From positions 62,001 to 126,000 of the forward strand of contig CAJNCS010000001.1 in assembly GCA_905221325.1 (NCBI GenBank): 64,000 bases of DNA, read 5' to 3'. Each line of letters opens with the position of its first letter. The stretch's first letter is position 1. Below, piece after piece: positions 49,532-58,383 of this stretch. The stretch is from a bacterium (GTDB taxonomy: Bacteria > Bacillota > Bacilli > Lactobacillales > Streptococcaceae). The translations under genes were made by a program, and so were the position numbers. The notes under the pieces were generated by a model. The model saw only the letters and a list, made by a program, of their open reading frames with translations, was not told the DNA's origin and made no database searches.

Positions 49532-50590
49532 TTACTTACCTCCTTTAACTTGTTTTTTCGGTTTGACAAAGCGTTCAATAATATAGTGAACACTGACAAA
49601 GAAGATAATAGACGCTGTTACAATGCTAACAAGCTCAGACGGAACTTGCGCTGCGTTCATACCCGGCGCACCAACTTGCAGAACACCAAATAAGAAGGCT
49701 GCAAAGAGGATCCCAATTGGTGAATTTCCAGCAAGCAAACTAACTGCCATCCCGTTAAATCCGATAGCTAATGATGACCCCTGAACGTAAACGTTTTGGA
49801 AAGTTCCAAGACCTTCGACAGCTCCACCAAGACCAGCCAAAGCACCAGAGATAATCATTGATAGGATGATTGTACGTTTTGCTGAAATACCAGCGTACTC
49901 TGAAGCATGGGGATTGAGACCAACTGCACGGATTTCAAAACCGAGAGTCGTTTTCTTAAGCAAGAACCAAATCACCCCAACAGCAATGATAGCAAAGAAG
50001 ATACCGATATTCATACGAGAATTACCAGTCAACTCAGATAGCCATGGTGTCTGGTAACTAGCATTGGCACTCACACGAATCGTTGAGTCTGTACTTTGCA
50101 TAAAGTCTTTCGGGAAAGAATGAATAAAGGCGTTCCCTACATACAATACAATGTAGTTCATCATAATGGTTACGATAACCTCTGACGTACCGAGATAAGC
50201 TCTGAGAATACCTGGAATCGCACCAACAATTCCACCAGCGATCAGAGCAATCACTATAGTCGCTAAAATCAACATTGGACGTGGCATATCTGGATGCGAC
50301 AAGGCAAACCAACCGCTGAGAATCCATCCCGCTAGCGCTTGACCTGGCAAACCAACGTTAAAGAAACCTGCCCGACTAGCGACAGCGAAACCAAGACCAA
50401 TCAAGACTAGAGGTCCCATGGCACGGAAAATTTCCCCAATCCCACGGAGGCTACCAAAAGCTGTATAAAACAGCTCCTCATACCCCCAGATAGCATCGTA
50501 GCCGAAGATCCACATGACAATGGCTCCGAGCAAGATTCCTAAGAATACGGAAATCAAGGGAACCGAAATTTGTTGTAATTTTTTAGACAT
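49532..50590 (-). CDS. Nucleoside ABC transporter permease (NupB type)
   Basis: The 352-residue protein has about nine hydrophobic helices and pairs with the downstream permease. GFAVASRAGFFNVGLPGQALAG and GFNGMAVSLLAGNSPIGILFAA are conserved in the family. The start MSKKLQQ at 50590 follows AAAGGAG and overlaps the ATPase gene by 8 bp; a longer in-frame start at 50617 is not needed. Confidence 0.9.
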   Translation of the reverse strand: MSKKLQQISVPLISVFLGILLGAIVMWIFGYDAIWGYEELFYTAFGSLRGIGEIFRAMGPLVLIGLGFAVASRAGFFNVGLPGQALAGWILSGWFALSHPDMPRPMLILATIVIALIAGGIVGAIPGILRAYLGTSEVIVTIMMNYIVLYVGNAFIHSFPKDFMQSTDSTIRVSANASYQTPWLSELTGNSRMNIGIFFAIIAVGVIWFLLKKTTLGFEIRAVGLNPHASEYAGISAKRTIILSMIISGALAGLGGAVEGLGTFQNVYVQGSSLAIGFNGMAVSLLAGNSPIGILFAAFLFGVLQVGAPGMNAAQVPSELVSIVTASIIFFVSVHYIIERFVKPKKQVKGGK

Positions 50591-52118
50591 CACTCTTCTC
50601 CTTTCCCAAGTTTCCACCAGCCATCAAGACACCAAGTTCTTGTTTGTTAGTCGTTTCTGGCGACACAATACCCTGAATCTTACCATCATGAATAACAGCA
50701 ATTCGGTCTGAGACATTTAAAATCTCATCCAATTCAAAACTGACAACGAGAACAGCCTTGCCATTATCACGTTCCTCAATCAAGCGTTTGTGAATGTACT
50801 CAATGGCACCAACGTCCAAACCACGAGTTGGCTGGCTGACGATAAGGAGTTCAGGATCACGATCAATCTCACGAGCAATAATCGCTTTTTGTTGATTTCC
50901 TCCTGAAAGAGCTGCTGCTGGAACAAATTCGCTTGCCGCACGGACGTCAAATTCTTCCATTAATTTCTTTGCATGTGAAGTGATATTCGCATAGTTCAAA
51001 ATACCATTCTTACTGAGTGGTTCTTTGTAGTAGGTTTGAAGAGCGATATTTTCTGAAATCATCATCTCCAAAATCAATCCATCACGGTGACGGTCTTCAG
51101 GAACATGCCCTACACTGAGTTCCGTAATTTGTCGTGGGTGCATTCCCACGATTGATTTGCCTTTTAATTCAATACTACCAGACTCAACCTTACGAAGACC
51201 TGTAATGGCTTGAATGAGTTCAGATTGACCATTGCCGTCAATACCCGCAATACCAACAATCTCACCAGCACGAACATCCAAAGAAAGATTCTTCACAGCT
51301 GGTACACCACGGTTTTCATTGACAACTAAGTCTTTGATAGACAAGACCACTTCTTTTGGTTGAGGTGCCTGTTTTTCCGTTTTAAAGGAAACAGAGCGTC
51401 CTACCATCATTTCTGCCAAATCAGCATTTGTTGCGCCTGCGATTTCAACCGTCTGGATTGATTTACCACGACGGATAACTGTCACACGATTGGATACCGC
51501 ACGAATTTCATCCAGTTTATGGGTAATCAAAATGATGGATTTTCCCTCTTTGACAAGGTTTTTCATGATAGCCATCAACTCGTCAATCTCTGAAGGAGTC
51601 AATACTGCCGTAGGTTCGTCAAAGATGAGGATATCAGCACCACGGTAAAGTGTCTTCAAGATTTCTACACGTTGTTGAGCACCAACGGAAATATCTGCCA
51701 CCTTGGCAGCAGGATCTACTGCCAAACCATAACGTTCAGAAAGAGCCTTTATTTCTCTAGTAGCTTCAGCTATATCTAGCATACCATTTTTAGTGATTTC
51801 ACTCCCCAAAATGATATTCTCAGCTACTGTAAAAGCTTCGACCAACATAAAATGTTGGTGAACCATCCCGATTCCAAGACTAGCGGCTTTAGAAGGGGAG
51901 TCTAGTTTTACAACCTGACCATTCACTGCAATTTCACCACTAGTTGGTTCAAGAAGCCCTGCCAGCATATTCATCAGAGTGGATTTACCCGCTCCATTTT
52001 CTCCTAAAAGTGCATGGATTTCACCTTTTCGCAGTTGCAAATTGATCTTGTCGTTTGCTACAAATTCACCAAACACCTTGGTAATATCCCGCATCTCAAT
52101 GACATTTTCGTGTGCCAT
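50583..52118 (-). CDS. Nucleoside ABC transporter ATP-binding protein (two ABC domains)
   Basis: The 511-residue protein is a tandem ABC ATPase like NupA/RbsA. Domain 1 has Walker A GENGAGKST near residue 39, a degenerate signature ISVGAQQRVEILK and Walker B ILIFDEPTAVL. Domain 2 has GIDGNGQSE in place of Walker A, ALSGGNQQKAIIARE and LLIVSQPTRGLD. One degenerate site is usual for this group. It energises the two permeases that follow. Confidence 0.94.
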   Translation of the reverse strand: MAHENVIEMRDITKVFGEFVANDKINLQLRKGEIHALLGENGAGKSTLMNMLAGLLEPTSGEIAVNGQVVKLDSPSKAASLGIGMVHQHFMLVEAFTVAENIILGSEITKNGMLDIAEATREIKALSERYGLAVDPAAKVADISVGAQQRVEILKTLYRGADILIFDEPTAVLTPSEIDELMAIMKNLVKEGKSIILITHKLDEIRAVSNRVTVIRRGKSIQTVEIAGATNADLAEMMVGRSVSFKTEKQAPQPKEVVLSIKDLVVNENRGVPAVKNLSLDVRAGEIVGIAGIDGNGQSELIQAITGLRKVESGSIELKGKSIVGMHPRQITELSVGHVPEDRHRDGLILEMMISENIALQTYYKEPLSKNGILNYANITSHAKKLMEEFDVRAASEFVPAAALSGGNQQKAIIAREIDRDPELLIVSQPTRGLDVGAIEYIHKRLIEERDNGKAVLVVSFELDEILNVSDRIAVIHDGKIQGIVSPETTNKQELGVLMAGGNLGKEKSDV

Positions 52119-52212
52119 ATGCTCTTCCTTTCAGAGGTTTATTTTATTTCAATAAAACCTGCTAATCACATTAACAAGCTCTATTGAGACAAAAATTGCC
52201 TCAATTCTTAAA

Positions 52213-52233
52213 GAAGCGACCGATGGCCGCTTC
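52213..52233 (-). other. Hairpin between pnrA and the ABC ATPase gene
   Basis: On the minus strand GAAGCGGCC-ATC-GGTCGCTTC forms a 9-bp stem (with a G-U pair) just after pnrA. The tail is only weakly T-rich, so it looks like a partial terminator or 3' stabiliser that raises lipoprotein expression over the membrane subunits. Confidence 0.6.
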
Positions 52234-52254
52234 CTAAGAAATGACTTTTATCCA

Positions 52255-53310
52255 TTATTTTTCAGGAACTTTTACACTTCCGTCAAGGATTTTAGCTTTT
52301 GCATCTTCGACAGCCTTTTTACCTTCTTCTGAAAGGTTTGTTACTGCCAAGTCAACCCCTTTATCTTTCAATGAGTAGACGATAACTTGTCCACCAGGGA
52401 ATTCACCTTTTTCTGTTTTGTTGGCAATATCTTTTACAGTTGTACCAACTTGTTTCAATGTAGATACAAGAACGAAGTTTGATTCTTTACCATCTTTAGA
52501 AGTGTATTTACCTTCTGCTGCTTGGTCACGGTCTACACCAATAACCCAAACTTTTTCGTTTTCATTTTTGCTTTCGTTCAAAGATTTTGCTTCAGCAAAG
52601 ACACCAGCACCTGTACCACCAGCTGCTTGGTAGACAACGTCTGCACCTGCAGCGTATTGAGCTGCTGCAATTGTTTTACCTTTGGCAGCATCACCAAATG
52701 AACCAGCATAGTCAACTTGTACTTTGATAGATGGGTCTACTGACTCAACACCAGCCTTAAATCCAGCAGCGAAACGTGAAATAACTTCAGATTCGATACC
52801 ACCTACAAAACCAACTTGTTTTGTTTTAGTTGTTTTAGCTGCTGCAACACCAGCAAGGTAAGCTGCTTCGTTATCAGCAAATGTTACGCTCGCAACATTC
52901 TTTTGATCTTTGATCACATCATCAATCAAGACATAGTTTAAGTCAGAGTGGTCTTTTGCTGCCTCTTCAACTGCATTGTGAAGTGCAAAACCAACACCGA
53001 AGATCAGGTTGTAACTTCCAGCCGCTTGTTGCAAGTGGTTCGCATAGTCTGCTTCACTTGTTGATTGGAAGTAAGTGTAACCGTTATCTTTAGAAAGGTT
53101 GTGTTCTTTCCCCCAGTCTTGCAAACCTTCCCAAGCTGATTGGTTAAATGATTTATCATCAACACCACCAGTATCTGTTACGATCGCTGCTTTCGTCTTC
53201 ATTTCAGATGAAGATGAAGCTGCGTTACGAGAAGAGCGGTTACCACATGCAGCAAGTCCAACTGCTGCCACTGCAACTAGACCAAGGCCTAGCCATTGTT
53301 TCTTGTTCAT
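52255..53310 (-). CDS. pnrA: Nucleoside-binding lipoprotein PnrA (BMP family)
   Basis: This is the substrate-binding lipoprotein of the nucleoside importer. The 351-residue protein has a signal peptide with lipobox LAAC (lipidated Cys22), a serine-rich linker, and the BMP periplasmic-binding fold with DTGGVDDKSFNQSAWEGL, VGFVGGIESEVISRFAAGF and WVIGVDRDQAAEG. The start MNKKQWLG at 53310 follows AGGAGG. Codon bias suggests high expression. In pneumococcus this is a surface-exposed, immunogenic nucleoside binder (from memory). Confidence 0.95.
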   Translation of the reverse strand: MNKKQWLGLGLVAVAAVGLAACGNRSSRNAASSSSEMKTKAAIVTDTGGVDDKSFNQSAWEGLQDWGKEHNLSKDNGYTYFQSTSEADYANHLQQAAGSYNLIFGVGFALHNAVEEAAKDHSDLNYVLIDDVIKDQKNVASVTFADNEAAYLAGVAAAKTTKTKQVGFVGGIESEVISRFAAGFKAGVESVDPSIKVQVDYAGSFGDAAKGKTIAAAQYAAGADVVYQAAGGTGAGVFAEAKSLNESKNENEKVWVIGVDRDQAAEGKYTSKDGKESNFVLVSTLKQVGTTVKDIANKTEKGEFPGGQVIVYSLKDKGVDLAVTNLSEEGKKAVEDAKAKILDGSVKVPEK

Positions 53311-53334
53311 TACTGAACCTCCTAAATAAGATGT

Positions 53335-53396
53335 GCAACGATGTTGCAAGTATAGATCGTTTGGTCACGTAGACCACAGCCACTCGAAGAGTAGCT
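53335..53396 (-). other. Three tandem hairpins in the cdd-pnrA intergenic region
   Basis: On the transcript strand three hairpins follow one another: AGCTACTC-TTC-GAGTGGCT (53378-53396), TGGTC-TACGT-GACCA (53362-53376) and GCAAC-ATC-GTTGC (53335-53347). They fill most of the 90-bp gap before pnrA. A processing or stability role for the pnrA mRNA is plausible. Confidence 0.6.
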
Positions 53397-53400
53397 CAGA

Positions 53401-53790
53401 CTAGTTTAAGTCTGTAAAAGAGTATGGAAGTAACTCCCCGACCGTCATCTCGACCGTCGATTTATCTTTAGCAACTAAAGTCACTTTTAGATCTTGTTCA
53501 AAAAACTCAACCATGACCTGACGACAAGCACCACATGGCGAGATGGGTTTTTCAGTTTGTCCGTAGACAATCAACTCTGAAAACTCCCGTTGCCCCTCCG
53601 AAACTGCTTTAAAAATAGCAGTACGCTCTCCACAATTGGTCAAAGGATAACTAGCATTCTCGATATTCACACCCGTATAAATACTACCATCCTTGGCTAC
53701 TAAAACAGCTCCGATGGGAAAGTGAGAATAGGGTACATAGGCTTTCTTGCTGGTTTCAATTGCTAGTTCAATCAACTCAGTAGTCGCCAT
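53401..53790 (-). CDS. cdd: Cytidine deaminase
   Basis: Cdd converts cytidine and deoxycytidine to uridine and deoxyuridine. The 129-residue protein has the zinc-binding catalytic motifs NCGERTAIF and PCGACRQVM and the substrate motif [10 protein letters not shown]. It overlaps the end of deoC by 14 bp and feeds uridine to Pdp in the same operon. Confidence 0.97.
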   Translation of the reverse strand: MATTELIELAIETSKKAYVPYSHFPIGAVLVAKDGSIYTGVNIENASYPLTNCGERTAIFKAVSEGQREFSELIVYGQTEKPISPCGACRQVMVEFFEQDLKVTLVAKDKSTVEMTVGELLPYSFTDLN

Positions 53791-54439
53791 CTGCCAATTC
53801 TCCTTTTAAAATCGCAACGCCAGCAGATGTTCCGATACGGGTAGCACCTGCTTCCACAAAAGCTACAGCATCAGCATACGAACGCGCTCCACCAGCTGCC
53901 TTAACTCCCATATCTGGCCCGACTGTTTTACGCATCAACTGAACATCCTCTATAGTGGCACCACCAGTTGAAAATCCAGTTGATGTTTTGACAAAGTCAG
54001 CGCCTGCTTTTTGAGATAATTGGCAGGCCACAACCTTTTCATCGTCTGTCAACAAGCAAGCTTCGATAATGACTTTCACCAACTTGTCACCACTTGCTTC
54101 TACGACAGCACGGATGTCCGATCCAACTAAATCTAGATTGCCTGATTTGAGGGCACCAACATTGATAACCATATCAATCTCATCTGCACCGTTTTGGACA
54201 GCTTCTTTTGTTTCAAAAGCTTTCACAGCTGAAGTTGTTGCTCCAAGAGGGAAACCTACTACTGTACAAACCTTTACATCTGAGCCTTCAAGTCCTGTTT
54301 TCGCATGTTTAACCCATGTGGGATTGACACAAACGCTGGCAAAGTCATACTCACGCGCTTCAGATAGCAAACGATCAATTTGTTCTTGGCTTGCATCTTG
54401 CTTTAAAAGCGTATGATCGATATATTTATTTAACTTCAT
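53777..54439 (-). CDS. deoC: Deoxyribose-phosphate aldolase
   Basis: DeoC splits deoxyribose-5-phosphate into glyceraldehyde-3-phosphate and acetaldehyde, linking nucleoside breakdown to glycolysis. The 220-residue class I aldolase has the Schiff-base region [15 protein letters not shown] and an earlier conserved lysine in VKVIIEAC. It lies 19 bp after pdp. Confidence 0.97.
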   Translation of the reverse strand: MKLNKYIDHTLLKQDASQEQIDRLLSEAREYDFASVCVNPTWVKHAKTGLEGSDVKVCTVVGFPLGATTSAVKAFETKEAVQNGADEIDMVINVGALKSGNLDLVGSDIRAVVEASGDKLVKVIIEACLLTDDEKVVACQLSQKAGADFVKTSTGFSTGGATIEDVQLMRKTVGPDMGVKAAGGARSYADAVAFVEAGATRIGTSAGVAILKGELADGDY

Positions 54440-54458
54440 ATTCGGATTCTCCCTGATT

Positions 54459-55736
54459 TTATGAGATAATTTCTATAATTTCTCGTAAACTTCGCACTCC
54501 ATCATTTATTTTAACATATTTTTGAAATTCTGTAACTAGTTCAGAAGAAATTTTTCCATTTGTATAAACTTTTGCAACAATTTCTCCTTTTTGAACGGAG
54601 TCTCCAACTTTCTTTTCGAAAACAATCCCTGTTTCATAGTCCAAGTCATCAGACTTGACTGCACGACCAGCTCCTAGTCTCATGGCATATAGTCCAAATT
54701 CCATCGCTGGAAGGGCTGAAATAACACCCGTATCTTGAGCTGGAATTTCCACCACATGAGTAACCTTGACTGGGCGATAGAGGTCTTCTAAATCACCGCC
54801 TTGAGCTGCTACCATTTCTTCAAACTTAGCCAGTGCTTGGCCATTTTCAAGATGTTGACGGATTTCCTCGATCGTTTTCTCAACATCAGCCAATCCAAGC
54901 ATAATCTGAGCCAATTCACAGATAAAGTGACTAATATCTTCTCGGCCTTTTCCTTGAAGAATCTCGATTGCCTCAAGGATTTCGAGACGATTGCCAATGG
55001 CTCTTCCCAAGGGTTGGCTCATATCGGTAATGACTGCTACTGTCTTTCGACCAACAGCCTTACCAAGTTCCACCATTGTTTGAGCCAATTTACGCGCCTC
55101 ATCAACTGTCTTCATGAAGGCACCCTCACCGACCGTTACGTCTAGCAAAATGGCATCCGCTCCTGCAGCAATTTTCTTACTCATCACCGAACTAGCAATC
55201 AAAGGAATCGTGTCGACAGTTGCTGTCACATCACGGAGGGCATAGAGAAGCTTGTCTGCTTTAACCAGCTGATCTGACTGCCCAATGACAGATACACCAA
55301 TATTCTGTACCTGACGAATAAAATCTTCTTGACTTCGCTCGACTTGATAGCCCTTAATGGACTCCAATTTATCAATTGTCCCACCAGTATGGCCTAGACC
55401 ACGACCACTCATTTTAGCAACGGGCACACCGAAACTCGCAACAAGGGGAGCCAAGATTAAGGTCACCTTATCCCCAACTCCACCAGTCGAATGCTTGTCA
55501 ACTTTAACCCCATCTATGGCTGACAAATCAAACTCCTGACCTGTCTTAACCATATTCATCGTCAGGTCAGAAATCTCACGTGTGGTCATTCCTTTGAAAT
55601 AAACAGCCATAGCAAAAGCAGACATTTGATAGTCCGGAACAGTTCCAGCTACATAGCCTTCTACCAGCCACTTGATTTCAGCTGCAGTCAGTTCTTGACC
55701 ATCTCGTTTCTTTTGGATTAAATCAACTGCTCTCAT
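54459..55736 (-). CDS. pdp: Pyrimidine-nucleoside phosphorylase
   Basis: Pdp cleaves uridine and thymidine with phosphate to the base and (deoxy)ribose-1-phosphate. The 425-residue protein has the family signature [18 protein letters not shown] and the phosphate-binding [12 protein letters not shown]. Bacillus-type Pdp accepts both nucleosides; deoA would be the enterobacterial analogue. It overlaps the methyltransferase gene by 4 bp. Confidence 0.95.
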   Translation of the reverse strand: MRAVDLIQKKRDGQELTAAEIKWLVEGYVAGTVPDYQMSAFAMAVYFKGMTTREISDLTMNMVKTGQEFDLSAIDGVKVDKHSTGGVGDKVTLILAPLVASFGVPVAKMSGRGLGHTGGTIDKLESIKGYQVERSQEDFIRQVQNIGVSVIGQSDQLVKADKLLYALRDVTATVDTIPLIASSVMSKKIAAGADAILLDVTVGEGAFMKTVDEARKLAQTMVELGKAVGRKTVAVITDMSQPLGRAIGNRLEILEAIEILQGKGREDISHFICELAQIMLGLADVEKTIEEIRQHLENGQALAKFEEMVAAQGGDLEDLYRPVKVTHVVEIPAQDTGVISALPAMEFGLYAMRLGAGRAVKSDDLDYETGIVFEKKVGDSVQKGEIVAKVYTNGKISSELVTEFQKYVKINDGVRSLREIIEIIS

Positions 55737-56323
55737 TCTTTCACACTTCTAAGGATATAGTATCCCTTATCTTTCTTTACGATTTCACAATTTCCAAAAA
55801 CGTCTTCCATCTTACTTTTAGCACTTGGAGCCCCCTGTTTTTTCTGAATGACAATCGTTAAGTCTCCTCCGTCTTTCAAGAAATCTCTGCTCTTTTCGAT
55901 AATCTCATGAACAACTTGTTTACCCGCTCGAATCGGTGGATTGGAAATGACATGGTCAAATGTCCCTTCAACTTGCTCATAGATGTTGGATTGGAAAATA
56001 GTTGCTGAAACTTGATTTCTCTCAGCATTTTTTCGCGCCAAATCAAGCGCACGATTATTGATATCAACCATGGTTGCTTGAACTCCGTAAGCCTTGACCA
56101 AAGAAATCCCTAGGGGACCATACCCACAGCCGACATCTAGCACTCTCTCGCCTTTTTCAACCTCTAGACACTTCAGTAAGAGCTGACTACCAAAGTCAAT
56201 CATCTTTTTACTAAAGACACCTGCGTCCGTTAAAAAGGTCATTTTATGTCCTAGCAACTCTACTCTCAAGTCATGAATATCGTGAGCCGCATCAGGATTT
56301 TCTGCATAATACATTTTACTCAT
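55733..56323 (-). CDS. Class I SAM methyltransferase (RsmC-like)
   Basis: The 196-residue protein has a SAM-binding motif VLDVGCGYGPLGISL and the catalytic-type motif SNPPIRAG, as in RsmC-type N2-guanine methyltransferases acting on rRNA. The substrate here is inferred. It leads the nucleoside operon. The ATG lies 6 bp after an extended -10 and has no Shine-Dalgarno, so the mRNA may be leaderless; the second Met (residue 4) is an alternative start. Confidence 0.9.
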   Translation of the reverse strand: MSKMYYAENPDAAHDIHDLRVELLGHKMTFLTDAGVFSKKMIDFGSQLLLKCLEVEKGERVLDVGCGYGPLGISLVKAYGVQATMVDINNRALDLARKNAERNQVSATIFQSNIYEQVEGTFDHVISNPPIRAGKQVVHEIIEKSRDFLKDGGDLTIVIQKKQGAPSAKSKMEDVFGNCEIVKKDKGYYILRSVKE

Positions 56324-56329
56324 AAATTT

Positions 56330-56368
56330 ATTTTACCATATTTTAAGGAAATATAAAACCGTTTACAA
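56330..56368 (-). promoter_or_regulatory. Nucleoside operon promoter with cre-like site
   Basis: On the minus strand TGGTAAAAT (56330-56338) is an extended -10. TTGTAAACGGTTTTAT (56353-56368) closely fits the CcpA operator and overlaps the -35 position, as expected for catabolite repression of nucleoside use. Confidence 0.65.
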
Positions 56369-56524
56369 AGCTAAAATTCAACAAACAAACTAAATCTGTT
56401 ATAATAATAATTAAAGGATTTTCGTATTATTTCCTCTTTTTTTACCTTTCAGAGCAGCTTATAGCAACTTTCAAAAATCAGAATGAGAAATATCGAATTT
56501 CATTCTCTCTTTGACTGAGAAATA

Positions 56525-56533
56525 TGATATACT
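56525..56533 (+). promoter_or_regulatory. Extended -10 promoter of coaA
   Basis: TGATATACT lies 23 bp before the coaA ATG. A second possible extended -10, TGTTATAAT, lies at 56397-56405. The 233-bp gap before coaA also has an imperfect inverted repeat around 56481-56512 and no gene. Confidence 0.5.
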
Positions 56534-56556
56534 AAGATATCGAACGAGGAAAAATT

Positions 56557-57477
56557 ATGGTCAACGAATTTTTACATTTTGAAAAAATCAGCCGTGAAAC
56601 ATGGCAGTCCTTACATCGCAAGACAACCCCTCCCTTGATGGAAGAAGAACTAGACTCCATCAAGAGCTTTAATGACCAAATCAGCCTACAAGATGTAACA
56701 GACATCTATCTACCACTGGTTCACCTTATCCATATCTATAAAAAAGCCAAAGAAGATTTGTCTTTCTCAAAAGGAATCTTTCTTCAAAGAGATAGCAAGC
56801 CCCAACCTTTTATCATTGGGGTTTCGGGTAGTGTCGCCGTTGGAAAATCAACAACCAGTCGCCTACTTCAAATCCTACTGTCCCGTACACTTACAGATGC
56901 TACTGTAGAGCTAGTGACAACGGATGGCTTTCTCTATCCCAACCAAACTTTAATTGACCAAGGTATCTTAAATCGTAAAGGTTTTCCTGAGAGTTATGAC
57001 ATGGAAGCCTTACTGAATTTTCTTGATCGCCTAAAAAATGGACAAGATGTCGATATTCCTGTCTATTCTCATGAAGTGTATGACATCGTTCCTGGAGAGA
57101 AGCAACGTGTCAAAGCTGCTGATTTTGTCATTGTCGAGGGAATTAATGTCTTTCAAAACCCTCAAAATGAGCGCCTATACATCACTGATTTCTTTGATTT
57201 CTCCATCTATGTGGATGCTGCTGTCGAAGACATTGAAGGTTGGTATCTGGATCGTTTCTTAAAACTCCTCAGCTTTACCCAAAATGATCCCAACAGCTAC
57301 TACCACCGTTTTACTCAAATGCCAATAAGAGAGGTCGAAGCCTTCGCTCATCAGATCTGGACCAGCATTAATCTAATAAATCTACAAAACTATATCGAAC
57401 CGACAAGGAATCGTGCCGAGGTCATTCTCCACAAGACTAAAAACCATGAAATCGATGAAATTTACCTAAAAAAATAA
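56557..57477 (+). CDS. coaA: Pantothenate kinase (type I)
   Basis: CoaA phosphorylates pantothenate, the first and controlling step of coenzyme A synthesis. The 306-residue protein has the P-loop [17 protein letters not shown] near residue 88, [18 protein letters not shown] and [17 protein letters not shown]. The length is normal for type I kinases. ACGAGGAAAAATT precedes the ATG. Confidence 0.97.
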   Translation: MVNEFLHFEKISRETWQSLHRKTTPPLMEEELDSIKSFNDQISLQDVTDIYLPLVHLIHIYKKAKEDLSFSKGIFLQRDSKPQPFIIGVSGSVAVGKSTTSRLLQILLSRTLTDATVELVTTDGFLYPNQTLIDQGILNRKGFPESYDMEALLNFLDRLKNGQDVDIPVYSHEVYDIVPGEKQRVKAADFVIVEGINVFQNPQNERLYITDFFDFSIYVDAAVEDIEGWYLDRFLKLLSFTQNDPNSYYHRFTQMPIREVEAFAHQIWTSINLINLQNYIEPTRNRAEVILHKTKNHEIDEIYLKK

Positions 57478-57484
57478 TTTTCCC

Positions 57485-57513
57485 TTGTCAAAACCTAAGT
57501 TTTCAGATATAAT
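57485..57513 (+). promoter_or_regulatory. rpsT promoter
   Basis: TTGTCA (57485-57490), 17 bp and a perfect TATAAT (57508-57513) lie 31 bp before the rpsT start. Confidence 0.85.
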
Positions 57514-57544
57514 GGTATAGTTAGTAAATATGGAGGTAAGAACA

Positions 57545-57781
57545 TTGGCAAACATTAAATCAGCTATCAAACGTGCTGAATTGAACGTTAAACAAAACGA
57601 AAAAAACTCAGCTCAAAAATCAGCTATGCGTACTGCTATCAAAGCTTTCGAAGCAAACCCTTCTGAAGAACTTTTCCGTGCTGCTAGCTCAGCTATCGAC
57701 AAAGCAGAAACTAAAGGTTTGATTCATAAAAACAAAGCAAGCCGCGATAAAGCTCGTCTTTCAGCTAAACTTGCTAAATAA
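57545..57781 (+). CDS. rpsT: 30S ribosomal protein S20
   Basis: S20 is a small helical primary-binding protein of the 30S subunit. The 78-residue product reads [14 protein letters not shown], basic and helical. The start is a TTG codon at 57545, placed 8 bases after GGAGG; the upstream in-frame ATG overlaps the Shine-Dalgarno and would add a non-conserved leader. A non-ATG start on rpsT fits its known feedback control in other bacteria. Confidence 0.94.
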
Positions 57782-57783
57782 GA

Positions 57784-57811
57784 AACAGTCCATAGAGGCT
57801 GTTTTTTTGTC
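57784..57811 (+). terminator. Terminator of rpsT
   Basis: AACAG-TCC, a short loop and GG-CTGTT are followed by TTTTTTT, directly after the rpsT stop. Confidence 0.8.
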
Positions 57812-57833
57812 CTCTAATAAGAAAAGGTAGAAA

Positions 57834-58367
57834 ATGAAAATCGCAATCATCGGATATTCTGGAGCTGGTAAGTCAACTCTATCTGAGAAGTTATCAAACT
57901 ACTACTCCATTCCTAAACTGCATATGGATACTCTCCAATTTCAACCTGGTTGGCAAGACAGCGACCGCGATTGGATGGAAACTGAGATGAAAAACTTTCT
58001 CACAAAGCATGAATCTTGGGTAGTCGATGGCAACTACTCTTGGTGTTGCTATGAAGAAAGAATGCAGGAAGCTGACCAAATCATCTTTCTCAATTTTTCA
58101 CCATGGACTTGTCTCTTTCGAGCCTTCAAACGTTATCTCACATATCGCGGCAAGGTCAGAGAAAGTATGGCACCAGGCTGCCCTGAACGATTTGACTGGG
58201 AGTTTATCCGATGGATTCTCTGGGATGGGCGTACAAAACCTGCTAAAGAACGCTATAAGCAGGTTCAAGAAACCTACCCAGAGAAAGTAATTGTCCTCCA
58301 GTCGCAAAAGGAGATAGACTACTTCTTAGAAAATCTCGCGCATAACAAGAAAAACCAACGTACCTAA
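57834..58367 (+). CDS. FlaR-like nucleotide kinase (adenylate-kinase fold)
   Basis: The 177-residue protein has a P-loop IIGYSGAGKSTLS at residues 5-17, then HMDTLQFQPGW and WVVDGNYSW, and IIFLNFSPWTCLFR. It belongs to the family annotated as DNA topology modulation protein FlaR or adenylate kinase-related. Its true substrate is not known. The stop codon lies inside the following terminator hairpin. Confidence 0.82.
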   Translation: MKIAIIGYSGAGKSTLSEKLSNYYSIPKLHMDTLQFQPGWQDSDRDWMETEMKNFLTKHESWVVDGNYSWCCYEERMQEADQIIFLNFSPWTCLFRAFKRYLTYRGKVRESMAPGCPERFDWEFIRWILWDGRTKPAKERYKQVQETYPEKVIVLQSQKEIDYFLENLAHNKKNQRT

Positions 58368-58380
58368 CGTTGGTTTTTTG
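58353..58380. terminator. Bidirectional terminator between the FlaR-like gene and metG
   Basis: AACCAACGT-ACCTA-ACGTTGGTT with A and T tracts on both sides lies between the converging genes. Confidence 0.9.
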
Positions 58381-58383
58381 CTT

